64,000 nt of DNA from an uncultured Ruminiclostridium sp. (GCA_934454635.1 CAKSFR010000001.1:203643-267642); one strand, 5' to 3'. Counted from the stretch's first letter, positions 47,856 to 56,240 are shown. Made by a program: numbers and translations. Notes: a model not told the origin generated them from the letters alone.

Positions 47856-47900
47856 ATGTTTCTGTATTTTGACATTTTTTGGTTTCTCAGACGCCGCTGA
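47856..47900 (+). CDS. Possible 14-residue peptide (MFLYFDIFWFLRRR)
   Basis: A strong ribosome site (GGGAGGTG) lies nine bases before ATG 47856; the frame stops after 14 codons. The peptide is aromatic and hydrophobic with three C-terminal Arg. It follows a peptide-sensing type two-component system. It may be a signal, a leader, or the start of a gene frameshifted after residue 9; two other frames stay open for 60-100 codons past it but show no family. Confidence 0.3.
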   Translation: MFLYFDIFWFLRRR

Positions 47901-47991
47901 TTCTGCTTGTAGCTGCAAAAAGCAGAAAATTGACAGCTTTTCATATATGGTTTTGTCAAACTCGCTTCAACAAACAGCGTCATTCAGAATC

Positions 47992-48033
47992 GCAATTATC
48001 GTTCCCAGCTATTTGCCGTGGAACGATAATTGC
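47992..48033. repeat. 14-bp perfect inverted repeat before element B3
   Basis: GCAATTATCGTTCC (47992-48005) and GGAACGATAATTGC (48020-48033) with a 14-base loop and no T run. Outside element B3, which starts 15 bases later. The 47764-48171 gap holds this, a terminator, the 14-codon ORF and B3. Confidence 0.65.
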
Positions 48034-48047
48034 ATTACAACAATTTA

Positions 48048-48147
48048 TACTCAGCACCAATTAAAAACTATACAAAAAAACGAGTATAATCTTTGCATAT
48101 ATGGGTTATATGAGAATTTTTATCTATGGTTTTATTGGTGCTTAGTA
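48048..48147. mobile_element. Family B miniature element, copy B3
   Basis: 100 bp, TTA on both flanks. Ends TACTCAGCACCAATTAAAA and, inverted, TACTAAGCACCAATAAAAC. It lies 24 bases before the next start codon, so it may carry or alter that gene's promoter. Confidence 0.88.
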
Positions 48148-48171
48148 TTAAACACTATGTAGGAGAGTGAT

Positions 48172-48852
48172 ATGATTCAGATTGATTTTGCAGAGCCGGA
48201 AAAAGGAATATTAAACATATCCAAAATGGAAATCGTTTGGGAATGCATAGACAGTCCGAGGACTGAAATGAGAAGATGTAATTTTGGCGAAACATGGTCT
48301 GCAACGTTTGACGATATGCCACAAGGAACAAATAAATACCGCTTTCTGGTGAATGGCCTATTTACACTAAATGATCCTGATTGCAATATTTATGAGTTTG
48401 ATGAAAATGAAAAGCTTTGGTCTGCTGTTGTAATCGACAGTAATGGAAATCGGTTGTACAATAATGAACAATATAACGTTAATGTCGAATCGGTTAAGCT
48501 GCTAAAGGATTATCGTGAAACATCAGATGAGCAAACATTGATTTTTTCTACATATGATACAGAGCATATAGTTGCCCGATATGAGTTCACGAATGTTACC
48601 GGTGTGCATACCGCAAGTGTTGTATGGATTAATCCCAACGGCAGAATTTCGGCATGGGCGGAGGAGATAATTACACATACAGACGGTTCAAATTATGTGT
48701 GGTTCGGCTTAAATACTGCCGATATGGAACAGAGCGATAGCGGAGAATGGCGTATTTTGCTTTTCATTGACGGCAGATATGTGCTGACAAACTTTTTTAA
48801 TGTGTCATGCGAAAAAAAGAAAGCTATACATAGCTTTAATGTAATAATATAG
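48172..48852 (+). CDS. Hypothetical protein with two beta-sandwich regions
   Basis: 226 residues, no signal peptide and no membrane segment. Residues 20-90 (MEIVWECIDSP ... NKYRFLVNGLFTLNDPDCN) look like an early-set/CBM48-type sandwich of glycogen-binding proteins (YRFLVNG ... NDPDC). Residues 105-215 form a second beta-rich domain (HIVARYEFTNVTGVHTASVV, WRILLFIDGRYVLT). GGAGAG lies before the ATG. It lies just before the C39-type protein but has a separate promoter between them, so the link is uncertain. Confidence 0.55.
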   Translation: MIQIDFAEPEKGILNISKMEIVWECIDSPRTEMRRCNFGETWSATFDDMPQGTNKYRFLVNGLFTLNDPDCNIYEFDENEKLWSAVVIDSNGNRLYNNEQYNVNVESVKLLKDYRETSDEQTLIFSTYDTEHIVARYEFTNVTGVHTASVVWINPNGRISAWAEEIITHTDGSNYVWFGLNTADMEQSDSGEWRILLFIDGRYVLTNFFNVSCEKKKAIHSFNVII

Positions 48853-48882
48853 CAGCACAAATACTTTGATTAAAAATTAGTA

Positions 48883-48911
48883 TTGCAAAATTAACTCCAG
48901 AATGTTATAAT
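48883..48911 (+). promoter_or_regulatory. Promoter of the C39-type protein
   Basis: TTGCAA, 17-base spacer, TATAAT, 18 bases before the start codon. Confidence 0.8.
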
Positions 48912-48929
48912 AGGAAAGGAAAGCAAGTT

Positions 48930-50123
48930 ATGACAACGAGAATAACCAATTCATACAGTTCTGCTGTATACAATTCCTCAAGAACAACAAAACAGGCAGC
49001 AGCTAAAGCCTCTAAAGCAACTGCTTCGTCATCAAAAAAATCAAGCAGTAATGTTATAAGAACAAATAGTTCCAATGCAACGTCTGTTTCAAGCAAATCT
49101 ACAGCAAAGAAAACAAATGCCGCTTCATCTACAAAATCGACTGTAAACAAGAATAAAAAGACAAATATTACAACGTCGTCAAGCAATGCTTCCGGTAAGA
49201 ATGTTAAGAAAACAAACAGCGCTTTGTCAAAAGCGACATCGACGACTAAAAGCGGTGGGACGAGGACGACGGTGAATACTGCAAGAGTTTCTTCAATAAG
49301 CAGGTCAAAGCCGAATTCTTCTGTTACATCCAAAATGACGAGAAGCGAAAAGGCAGAGCAAATAAGGATTTCATATGCGGTTGCGGCATTGGCAGCTCGG
49401 AACGCCGGAATAAAAACGGATATTTATGGAAGACCATTAATAAACAACGGCGATGAATCTAGAAGATATGCAGAGCGATATAACAAACTGAAAGGCAGCG
49501 AAGGTAGAATAATGGCTGCTAAAGCGGCTGGAATTGATGTTTATGCAAATGGCGAACCTAAAATAACAAGTAAGCATGATTATGAGGCGTATCAGAAAAA
49601 AATAAGAGTAATAACAGCAACTGCGCTGATGAATAATTCGAATCTGAGCATTGACTGTCCACTACAATATCGATATGATCAAAGCATAGCATATGATTCA
49701 GATAATCCAGACAAAACATATGGATATACAAATGCATCTTCATCCTGTGCAACATTTGCATTAGCAACGGCTTTAAGTATTCATAGGGGTTATCAAATCA
49801 CTCCTGACAAAATTGATACACATAGTGATACTGATGGTCAAGGAACAAATTTTGCTAGTCATGGTGCTCATTATATAGAATGTTCTACTGACGAAGCCTT
49901 TCATGCTATAGATAGAGAACTTTCGCTTGGCAATCCGGTTTTAATTCATACCAGTGGCAAAGATAAGAATGGAAATGACAGTGAACATTGGGCTACTGTA
50001 ATAGGCAAAGGAGAAAGTAATTATACAATAATTGATCCTTGGGGGGGAAGAGAATGTTCATTAGATGAAATGCAAATATACAGAAATGGAGGAGAAATAT
50101 TGGGTTATGCGTCAATTTCATAA
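48930..50123 (+). CDS. Ser/Thr/Lys-rich protein with C-terminal papain-like (C39-type) domain; toxin candidate
   Basis: 397 residues. Residues 1-135 are low-complexity Ser/Thr/Ala/Lys/Asn with no signal peptide. Residues 136-230 hold two related units (AARNAGIKTDIYGRP and AAKAAGIDVYANGEP). The C-terminal domain has a cysteine-protease layout: Cys273 in SSSCATFALATALS, His353 in EHWATVIGKG and Asp369 in IIDPWGG, as in C39-like peptidases. A modular N-terminus, a catalytic C-terminus and following lipoprotein genes resemble a polymorphic toxin with immunity proteins, but a surface protease is also possible. A run of seven G (50041-50047) just after the catalytic Asp codon is slippage-prone. The last 17 bases overlap the next gene. 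Confidence 0.7.
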   Translation: MTTRITNSYSSAVYNSSRTTKQAAAKASKATASSSKKSSSNVIRTNSSNATSVSSKSTAKKTNAASSTKSTVNKNKKTNITTSSSNASGKNVKKTNSALSKATSTTKSGGTRTTVNTARVSSISRSKPNSSVTSKMTRSEKAEQIRISYAVAALAARNAGIKTDIYGRPLINNGDESRRYAERYNKLKGSEGRIMAAKAAGIDVYANGEPKITSKHDYEAYQKKIRVITATALMNNSNLSIDCPLQYRYDQSIAYDSDNPDKTYGYTNASSSCATFALATALSIHRGYQITPDKIDTHSDTDGQGTNFASHGAHYIECSTDEAFHAIDRELSLGNPVLIHTSGKDKNGNDSEHWATVIGKGESNYTIIDPWGGRECSLDEMQIYRNGGEILGYASIS

Positions 50124-50781
50124 ATTTGCTTCAATTTCGCTCATTTGCGGGATGATGATTGTGGGTGGATGCAGCGTTGAAAATAAAGAAAACGAAAGCA
50201 CACAAATTGTTTCAACTCAGGCTGAAACTTCAAAGGCAGTGACGGAAGCCGAACTACATGAAACACTTTCGGAAATAAGCAGCTTTGCATATTCATACAT
50301 TGAGTGCAAAGAAGTTAAGGGTGATAAGCAAAATTCCGAAAATTGTGTTACAACCGAGCGAACCAACTCCGACGGCAAAATATATCAGGTCAAATGGTAT
50401 AAAATCAATTCGGGAGAAATAACAGCTTATTCTCAGTTTGAAGAAACGCTGAATCGGCTGTTTACAAAGCGAATGCTCGAAAGTCTTAGTGACCGTATCG
50501 ACGCGTGCTATATGAACAAAGATGACAACATATACATATCCGAAAATGCAGGACTTGACGGCGGCGTAATGGGTCTGGACAGCGTTGAAATTGTTTCGTT
50601 TGAAGAAAACGGGACTTCAATTACCGTGCATTTTAAGGCACAGGGAGATAAGGAATACTGGGAACTTGAACAGGACAATATCATAGCATTCGATATTGAA
50701 TTGTGCTTTGAGGACGGCGAGTGGAAGCTTGATAAGTGTGGGCTTTCGGAGCTGTTATATCTCGCATGGCTATATAGATAA
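50107..50781 (+). CDS. Lipoprotein cassette 1 (intact)
   Basis: 224 residues. Signal peptide RQFHKFASISLICGMMIVGG with lipobox GGCS, then a Thr/Glu-rich stretch and an all alpha/beta domain (TEAELHETLSEISSFAYSYI ... FDIELCFEDGEWKLDK). No family recognised. The ATG lies inside the last 17 bases of the C39-type gene in another frame; ATGGAGGAG upstream is the ribosome site. The position and coupling suggest it protects against, or works with, that protein. A truncated near-identical copy lies at 53,730. Confidence 0.75.
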   Translation: MRQFHKFASISLICGMMIVGGCSVENKENESTQIVSTQAETSKAVTEAELHETLSEISSFAYSYIECKEVKGDKQNSENCVTTERTNSDGKIYQVKWYKINSGEITAYSQFEETLNRLFTKRMLESLSDRIDACYMNKDDNIYISENAGLDGGVMGLDSVEIVSFEENGTSITVHFKAQGDKEYWELEQDNIIAFDIELCFEDGEWKLDKCGLSELLYLAWLYR

Positions 50782-50825
50782 AACTATTTTTGAGGGAAAT
50801 TTCTAACATAAAAAGTCGATAATGC

Positions 50826-50994
50826 TCATTTTAGCGCAATTTCAATGTGCGGCTGTTCGACGAAAAATCCTATGATTACTACATTTGCCATGGTTTATTC
50901 TACAATTCAGGCAAAGCCGACCGCAGCCTTGTCACACACGAAAAAGTTAAGCCGAAAAAATAACGGGGGGTTGAGTTATGCGTCAATTTCGTAA
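50826..50994 (+). pseudogene. Tail remnant of a cassette 2-type lipoprotein
   Basis: Encodes the conserved tail FYNSGKADRSLVTHEKVKPKK, and after a frame change GLSYASIS and stop. The same tail ends the gene at 51,721 and the fragment at 53,746. Its upstream body is gone. Confidence 0.75.
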
Positions 50995-51721
50995 GTTTGC
51001 CTAAATTTTGCTCATTTGCGGGGTGATGATTGCGAGTGGATGCAGTAAAACCTCTTCGGGCAGCGCTGCCTCCGAATTTGAACCGATTGATAAAAGTCTG
51101 AACTGCGAGGAAATACTTCTCGAGTGCGCCGACGAACTTCACACTGTTATGACGGAATATCTTAGCTATGATAAATCCCGGCTGGTTTTTGAACTCGGGG
51201 AGGCTTATCCCCAACAGAGACAGGCTGAAACATACAGAGTTATTTCCGATGAACTAAAAAGCTATGACGATTTTGCGAACATTTTTTCGGGATCAATAAG
51301 CAGGGACTATCTTGATGTAATCTGCTCGGGAACGCCGCGCTTGCAAGATATAGAAGGCGCGCTTTATTTCACGGAATCGGTCGGCGGATACCTAGGAACG
51401 CTCGAAACATGGTACTTATGCTGTGAAATTACCGATTACGAAATTATCGGGCATTTCGCGTTGCTTGGAGGAGTTGAGGACGAGGGACTCAGCGACGCGG
51501 AATATTTGAATAATGAGGAAAATTATGATTTTTATGATATAGTTGTTCGTAATTGTAATGGAAAATATCTGCTTACAGACTGTCGCGGAAGTGATGAAAA
51601 GCGCTTATATTACAGACTGCATGGTTGGTGTTACAATTCAGGCAAAGCCGACCGCAGCCTTGTCACAAACGAAAAAGTTAAGCCGAAAAATAACGGGGTG
51701 TATTATGTATCAATTTCATAA
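50978..51721 (+). pseudogene. Lipoprotein cassette 2 with a stop codon in the signal peptide
   Basis: ATG 50978 begins MRQFRKFA as in cassette 1, but a TAA (51002-51004) replaces the Ser codon TCA. From TTG 51008 the frame is open for 237 codons: LICGVMIASGCSKTS (lipobox intact), then a domain unlike cassette 1 (KSLNCEEILLECADELHTVM ... YYVSIS). A restart at TTG or GTG would give a signal peptide lacking its basic N-terminus. It may be non-functional or poorly exported. The C-terminal tail KADRSLVTNEKVKPKNNG is shared with the remnants. Confidence 0.75.
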
Positions 51722-51764
51722 GTTTGCTTCAATTTTGCTTATCGGTCGGGCAACGAGATTATAG
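51705..51764 (+). pseudogene. Lipoprotein start fragment
   Basis: ATG 51705, overlapping the end of cassette 2 by 17 bases, gives MYQFHKFASILLIGRATRL and stop. Only the signal-peptide start remains before unrelated sequence. Confidence 0.7.
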
Positions 51765-51814
51765 GTAAAAATCTAATCATAAGACGGAAATAAATAAAAT
51801 TGGAGGTGATTCGC

Positions 51815-52465
51815 TTGAGAGTTTTAAAAATTATGTTATCATTGTGTGTTTCAATAACTTTATTGTCTTCTTGTTGCAATCAAAACAATAAAATAAACTC
51901 CCCTTCACCTAATGAAATAGAATCTTTTGTTTCAGATGAATTGTCGCTCCATCATGAAATATATAAATATAACGAAATGCTAAATAAAAAGAACAACCCT
52001 TTTATAGTAAATGGAGTATACTTTTCTTCTGAATTTGATTATAATAACGATAATATATATGATTATACGCTTGTGTATGCGTTATATTCTCAATTTCAAT
52101 TTGTGGTTTTCGACGGAGAAAAAGGAAACATTTTATTCGAGGAGTTAATAATGATGGATTTTATTCCATCAGAAACTGTATGCGAAATTTATTCTGACGA
52201 AAACGGCAATTATGCAGAGCGATTTACCACTAAAATTAAAAAAACAGTTTCTTCAGGAATTACGGAAACCGTTCAAATAATTGCAAACTCTGAATCACAT
52301 ATATTTGAAGCAGTATATGATAATGAAACAGGTGAATTTGTTCATTGCTATGAAAAATACAATTCCTTGGAGGAATATTCTGCGAGTCAAGATGAATGCT
52401 TAAAAGGATATACTTTAATTGGAAATATTAATTTGAATGAATATAATTTCTCGAAAAAACAATAG
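51815..52465 (+). CDS. Lipoprotein cassette 3, probably frameshifted at its end
   Basis: 216 residues. TTG start eight bases after GGAGGTG; signal peptide RVLKIMLSLCVSITLLSSCC with lipobox. The body is Asn/Tyr/Glu-rich (DYNNDNIYDYTLVYALYSQF), A-T richer than its neighbours. The frame ends just after a run of six A (52454-52459). Removing one A would keep the frame open to 52,613, adding about 50 residues of similar composition (SEHSYEEFINHYDDNNDN). No family recognised; may be recently acquired. Confidence 0.7.
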   Translation: MRVLKIMLSLCVSITLLSSCCNQNNKINSPSPNEIESFVSDELSLHHEIYKYNEMLNKKNNPFIVNGVYFSSEFDYNNDNIYDYTLVYALYSQFQFVVFDGEKGNILFEELIMMDFIPSETVCEIYSDENGNYAERFTTKIKKTVSSGITETVQIIANSESHIFEAVYDNETGEFVHCYEKYNSLEEYSASQDECLKGYTLIGNINLNEYNFSKKQ

Positions 52466-52624
52466 TGAGCATTCCTATGAGGAGTTTATAAATCATTATG
52501 ATGATAACAATGACAACATTGTAAAAATTTATACTTGCGTAAGTGGCAATCGACGTCTTAATAATAATGGAAACATTGTGGAAAACAATTATCCCGAACT
52601 ATATGGATATTGAGGGCAAATCTT

Positions 52625-53533
52625 ATGAAAAAGATATTTATTATATGCTGCATAATATTTTTAGGAAGCTGTAGCAATAAAGCGCAAACTGCCGGAGAAT
52701 GCACTTTAAATACGGCAAAGGAAACTATAGCGCAATCGGAATCGATTGAAACTGCCGCAAAAACAGAACAGGCCTTAGAACGCCCCGCAATAGATGATTC
52801 AGACATTTTTTCCGGTAGTTATTTTACCGTTGACGGAAAGCCATTGATTATTCCGCCTAAAAATGAGCGGAAAAGCTTTGACGAGCTTAGCATGGCAGAG
52901 AATTTTGATATGGAAACCGGCATTTACGGAGATTATTATCTGGTCAATGGGACAGCTTATATACGCAAGGCAACAGGAATCAGTGACCCGAACTGCGCGA
53001 ATATTGAGGTCGAGTGGCGCGAAGTGAACAAGGATGAAAAAACAGGTTCGCTAACCGTTAAAGAGGCGAGCACGCTGTACTGGTATTTTCCTGCTGTTGA
53101 CGCGTTTTATTGGAACACGATGGACATAGAGTTTAGCGGCGAGGTTACGATGAAGGGGGTAATATTCAGCTATATCAATGACCTTGATTCGTCTAAAGGA
53201 TATTTTTACGGTGACGGATTTTATTTTGTGCCTTTCCCAAGTTCACTTGAAGAAAATGACTTTCCGATGATGTGTGATACGCAGACGACAAAAGGAAAAG
53301 TAAGTCCTATGAACTTTTCGTTTGATGACGGGTACGCAGTTTGCGGCGATTCTGTTAGTATTAAGCTTAAAAACTTGCCCGATGATATGAAAGAACGACT
53401 TGTTAACGAACTTAATGAATTTGATTATTTTACAGCTGAAGTCACACTGAAAGACCCATGTGTGTCTGTGTGGTGTGAAGACGGAATACCATATTTTAAA
53501 GCCGAATGTTCCGAAGCGGCGGCTTTGCAGTAA
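52625..53533 (+). CDS. Lipoprotein cassette 4
   Basis: 302 residues. Signal peptide KKIFIICCIIFLGSCSN with lipobox LGSC, a Thr/Glu-rich linker to about residue 50, then a mixed domain with Trp- and Tyr-rich strands (TLYWYFPAVDAFYW). I do not recognise the family. GAGGG lies nine bases before ATG 52625. It follows cassette 3 within about 12 bases of that gene's repaired end, so the array seems to be one operon. Confidence 0.75.
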   Translation: MKKIFIICCIIFLGSCSNKAQTAGECTLNTAKETIAQSESIETAAKTEQALERPAIDDSDIFSGSYFTVDGKPLIIPPKNERKSFDELSMAENFDMETGIYGDYYLVNGTAYIRKATGISDPNCANIEVEWREVNKDEKTGSLTVKEASTLYWYFPAVDAFYWNTMDIEFSGEVTMKGVIFSYINDLDSSKGYFYGDGFYFVPFPSSLEENDFPMMCDTQTTKGKVSPMNFSFDDGYAVCGDSVSIKLKNLPDDMKERLVNELNEFDYFTAEVTLKDPCVSVWCEDGIPYFKAECSEAAALQ

Positions 53534-53545
53534 AAAATATTTTTA

Positions 53546-53746
53546 ATGCGAAAAGATAGATCTGACGTGAAGAAACCGGTGATGTTCGCTTTAATACTGT
53601 TTCGACGGCTGTTTGGCGAAAAATCCTATGATTTTAGCACTTGCCATGGTTTATTCTACAATTTAGGCAAAGCCGATCGCAGCCTTGTCACAAACGAAAA
53701 GGTTAAGCCGAAAAATAACGGGGTGTATTATGTATCAATTTCATAA
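53546..53746 (+). pseudogene. Second tail remnant of a cassette 2-type lipoprotein
   Basis: The frame ends KADRSLVTNEKVKPKNNG then VYYVSIS and stop, matching the C-terminus of cassette 2 almost exactly. The upstream part (FGEKSYDFSTCHGLFYN) matches the remnant at 50,826. No body or signal peptide. Confidence 0.75.
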
Positions 53747-54023
53747 ATTTGCTTCAATTTTGCTCATTTGCGGGATGATGATTGCGGGTGGATGCAGCGT
53801 TGAAAGTAAAGAAAGCAAAAATACACAAATTGTTTCAATTCAGGCTGAAACTTCAAAGACGATGACGGAAGCTGAACTACATGAAACACTTTCGGAAATA
53901 AGCAGCTTTGCATATTCATACATTGAGTGCAAAGAGGTTAAGGGCGATAAGCAAAATTTCGAAAATTGTGTTACAACTGAGCGAACCAACTCCGACGGCA
54001 AAATATATCAAGTCAAATGGTAA
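53730..54023 (+). pseudogene. Truncated second copy of lipoprotein cassette 1
   Basis: 97 codons from ATG 53730, overlapping the preceding tail by 17 bases. MYQFHKFASILLICGMMIAG, lipobox GGCS, then the same first 80 residues as cassette 1 with a few changes, ending ...KIYQVKW and TAA where cassette 1 continues KWYKINSGE. The last 130 residues are deleted. Confidence 0.8.
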
Positions 54024-54048
54024 GATAAAAAGAATGAGTCGAAAATTA

Positions 54049-54088
54049 TACACCCTGCTGATTCAAACCGGCAGGGTGTAGGCTTTTA
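54049..54088 (+). terminator. Terminator closing the lipoprotein array
   Basis: CACCCTGC (54051-54058) pairs with GCAGGGTG (54071-54078), followed by TAGGCTTTT. Confidence 0.65.
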
Positions 54089-54118
54089 TCTGAGACATAG
54101 GTTTATTCGGCGGATACA

Positions 54119-54556
54119 TTATTCCTCGCTGCCGCCCCATTCGACGAGTGTAAAGCCGTTTCGTTCGTAATGCGGTAACGTCTGTTCCTGAATATCCACG
54201 GGCGTGTCGCTTGACTTGTAGGTCATGAACACGCGTATCTGTGTGTCGGGAGCGGGCGAAACAGTCAGCGGTACACTCCTTGCGTAGTCGGCGGTGTGCA
54301 GCGTGATGATATTATACGGGTTATCCTGCATCTTCGGCAGCCAGTAGATGATGAATTCGTTGGCTTCACGCGCGGTAAGTCCTATGTACATCAGCTTTTC
54401 GCGCAGAAATTTCGCCGTGTCCTTTCCGGCAACGCAGAATCCCTTGCTTTTGTCCATAATAGCGCCGCTCTTGCCCTCCCAGTAAAGGCAGTAATACTCA
54501 TCTCCGTTCTCATCGTTCTTTAATGTAGAGACAGTGCGGAAATGTCCTAATTTCAT
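54119..54556 (-). pseudogene. C-terminal fragment of a KPVIYLYP-type protein
   Basis: About 145 residues: YYCLYWEGKSG, KGFCVAGKDTAKFLREKL, ANEFIIYWLPKMQDNPYNI, RVFMTYKSSD and FTLVEWGGSE. These are the conserved C-terminal blocks of a secreted-protein family of Clostridia that normally starts with a KPVIYLYP segment. The N-terminal half is missing. ATG 54556 after GGGAAG gives a possible start, but upstream sequence is a terminator, so it is probably a gene fragment. Confidence 0.65.
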
Positions 54557-54602
54557 CTTCCCTGCCCCGAAAATCCGTCGGTATGTCGGAATACGTCCTG
54601 CG

Positions 54603-54645
54603 CAAAAGGGCTGCTGCAGAATATGCTGCAACAGCCCTTTCATTT
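54603..54645 (-). terminator. Terminator of the leucine-rich/Fn3 remnant
   Basis: AAAGGGCTG pairs with CAGCCCTTT with a second inner stem TGCAGCA/TGCTGCA; the minus strand ends CCCTTTTGC. Confidence 0.75.
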
Positions 54646-54685
54646 TACATCAATTACTCGGAGTTATAAAATGGCAAATTTGTGT

Positions 54686-55400
54686 TTATGCCGCAGGAGT
54701 AGCCGAAACGACCGCCGAAGTGCCGCTCCATGTCGAACCGTCAGCGCTTGCAAGAACACGGTAAGAATACTTCGTTCCGTTGGTCAAGCCCGTATTGGTA
54801 TAGCTGTTCGTGGTTACTGTCGCGATAGTTCCCCAGGTCGAGTTGTTAAGCCGCTGAATACGGTACTTCGTCGCGCCCGAAACTGCTGTCCATGTGAGTT
54901 TTACCTGCTTGTCGCCCGCTGTCGCCTTGACGTTTGTAGGTGCGGAAACTACCGTCACTGATGAGCAATTGTAATGAATTACTGCATCAGTAAGACATTC
55001 ATTATCATCTTTAATCGTTATTTTCCTCCATTGAGCTTCGGAGCCAGAATAGTAAACATTTGTTAAAGAAACGCAGTAATTAAAAGCATAGCAATCTATA
55101 TATGTAACTTTATCAGGTATTGTTATTTTTGTCAGATTGCCACAACCCTCAAAAGCTATTGATCAACATCCGCAACGTTACCGGGTATTGATATATTAGT
55201 CAACTTCTCACAACTTCTAAACGTCTTTGCTTCTATCCTTGTCAACCCATTTCTATCGTCGCAAATCCCGAATCAATACTGTATTGATAATCTCCACACA
55301 CCTCTGCCGAAGACCTTATTTCGAACTGCCACGCAGTCAACACAGCCGCAACGATCGCCAATAAAAGGCACGGAATAAAATTTTTAATGACCTTTTCCAT
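54686..55400 (-). pseudogene. BspA-type leucine-rich repeat protein with fibronectin III domain, frameshifted
   Basis: ATG 55400 (after AGGGGGA) starts a signal/anchor peptide (NFIPCLLLAIVAAVLTAW). After about 50 residues the frame breaks near 55,250; the next frame holds LTRIEAKTFRSCEKLTNISIPGNVADV, a BspA leucine-rich repeat, and stops near 55,160. A third frame resumes with AFEGCGNLTKITIPDKVT, a further repeat, then one complete fibronectin III module (APTNVKATAGDKQVKLTWTA) to the end. At least two frame changes make it inactive. The module is close to those of the broken protein at 37-40 kb. Confidence 0.8.
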
Positions 55401-55620
55401 AATTATCCCCCTAAAAACAAAAAACACACATCAATAATTGTTCATATTAATTGTGTTACATTTTTATAATGCCACATACTTTCATCATTGTCAATAAAAG
55501 TAAAAAAAATTTTGTTTTTTTCACGTTGAGCTGTAAGTGATATATGAATAAGTCAGAATACAAAATCCATTTTGCAAAACCCTGCTTCCTTTATGCGATC
55601 CTCGAAACAGGCTACGTCTC

Positions 55621-56232
55621 TTAACCTTTTTTAATCGCCCCGCCTATACTCGGCTCATCGAAGCAATTTATCTCGTGCCCAACAGGATTCACAATTTCTT
55701 CCATAAGCGAAATGGTCGTGTCAAAGCGTCCGTCATTCGGCGGGTAATATTCCACGCGCTCTTTTTCGCCATTTTCATTTTCCCACATGAGATAAAATTT
55801 TCTGTAATTCGGACCGTCCGTTTCCTCGATAAATTCGGGCAGCATATCGGAGCTTTTATCGGAAACCTCCTCAAGAATCGGTACTATTTCCGTTACCGCC
55901 TCTTCAAGCGCAGACCACTGCTCCTCTGTTATCTCAGCGCCTTCGACCGTAACGTATCCGTCGGGGTATGGCTCGTCGTCCGTCGGCTCTTTTTCATATT
56001 CATCCAGCGAAAAATACCGCGCGGCGACGATTTTATCACGTTCGATAACAGCGCTGAAATCCGCGCCGTAAACCATTCCGTTCACGACTTCGTATTCCAC
56101 GCCGACAAGCGTCCTGTTTTCGCTTTTATGCGCAGTTTCTTGCGGCATTTCCGAATCGCCCTCCCTTGCCGCGCACCCTGTCGCTAGAGCAATCGCAGCA
56201 CACATTGCGGCAGCAATATATTTTTTCGTCAT
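55621..56232 (-). CDS. Lipoprotein of unknown function
   Basis: 203 residues. Signal peptide KKYIAAAMCAAIALATGCAA with lipobox ATGC, then a Glu/Asp-rich soluble domain (EYEVVNGMVYGADFSAVIER, NGEKERVEYYPPNDGRFD). No known domain recognised. GGAGG precedes the ATG. It is encoded nine bases after the larger lipoprotein gene on the same strand, so both likely form an operon with the DUF6935-like gene further upstream. Confidence 0.75.
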   Translation of the reverse strand: MTKKYIAAAMCAAIALATGCAAREGDSEMPQETAHKSENRTLVGVEYEVVNGMVYGADFSAVIERDKIVAARYFSLDEYEKEPTDDEPYPDGYVTVEGAEITEEQWSALEEAVTEIVPILEEVSDKSSDMLPEFIEETDGPNYRKFYLMWENENGEKERVEYYPPNDGRFDTTISLMEEIVNPVGHEINCFDEPSIGGAIKKG

Positions 56233-56240
56233 TTTCCCTC

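Noticed and set aside
47856..48050. AgrD-type autoinducer gene after the LytTR/GHKL pair
   Set aside because: The 14-codon ORF lacks the Cys/Ser-containing core and acidic tail of AgrD, and no AgrB-like protease is present.
48950..49330. Low-complexity AAC/AGC/ACA-rich DNA as a non-coding repeat
   Set aside because: It is the in-frame Ser/Thr/Lys-rich N-terminus of the C39-type protein with a promoter and ribosome site.
54557..54643. Upstream start MKGLLQHILQQPF for the KPVIYLYP-type fragment
   Set aside because: Those codons are the arms of a terminator hairpin for the upstream gene.
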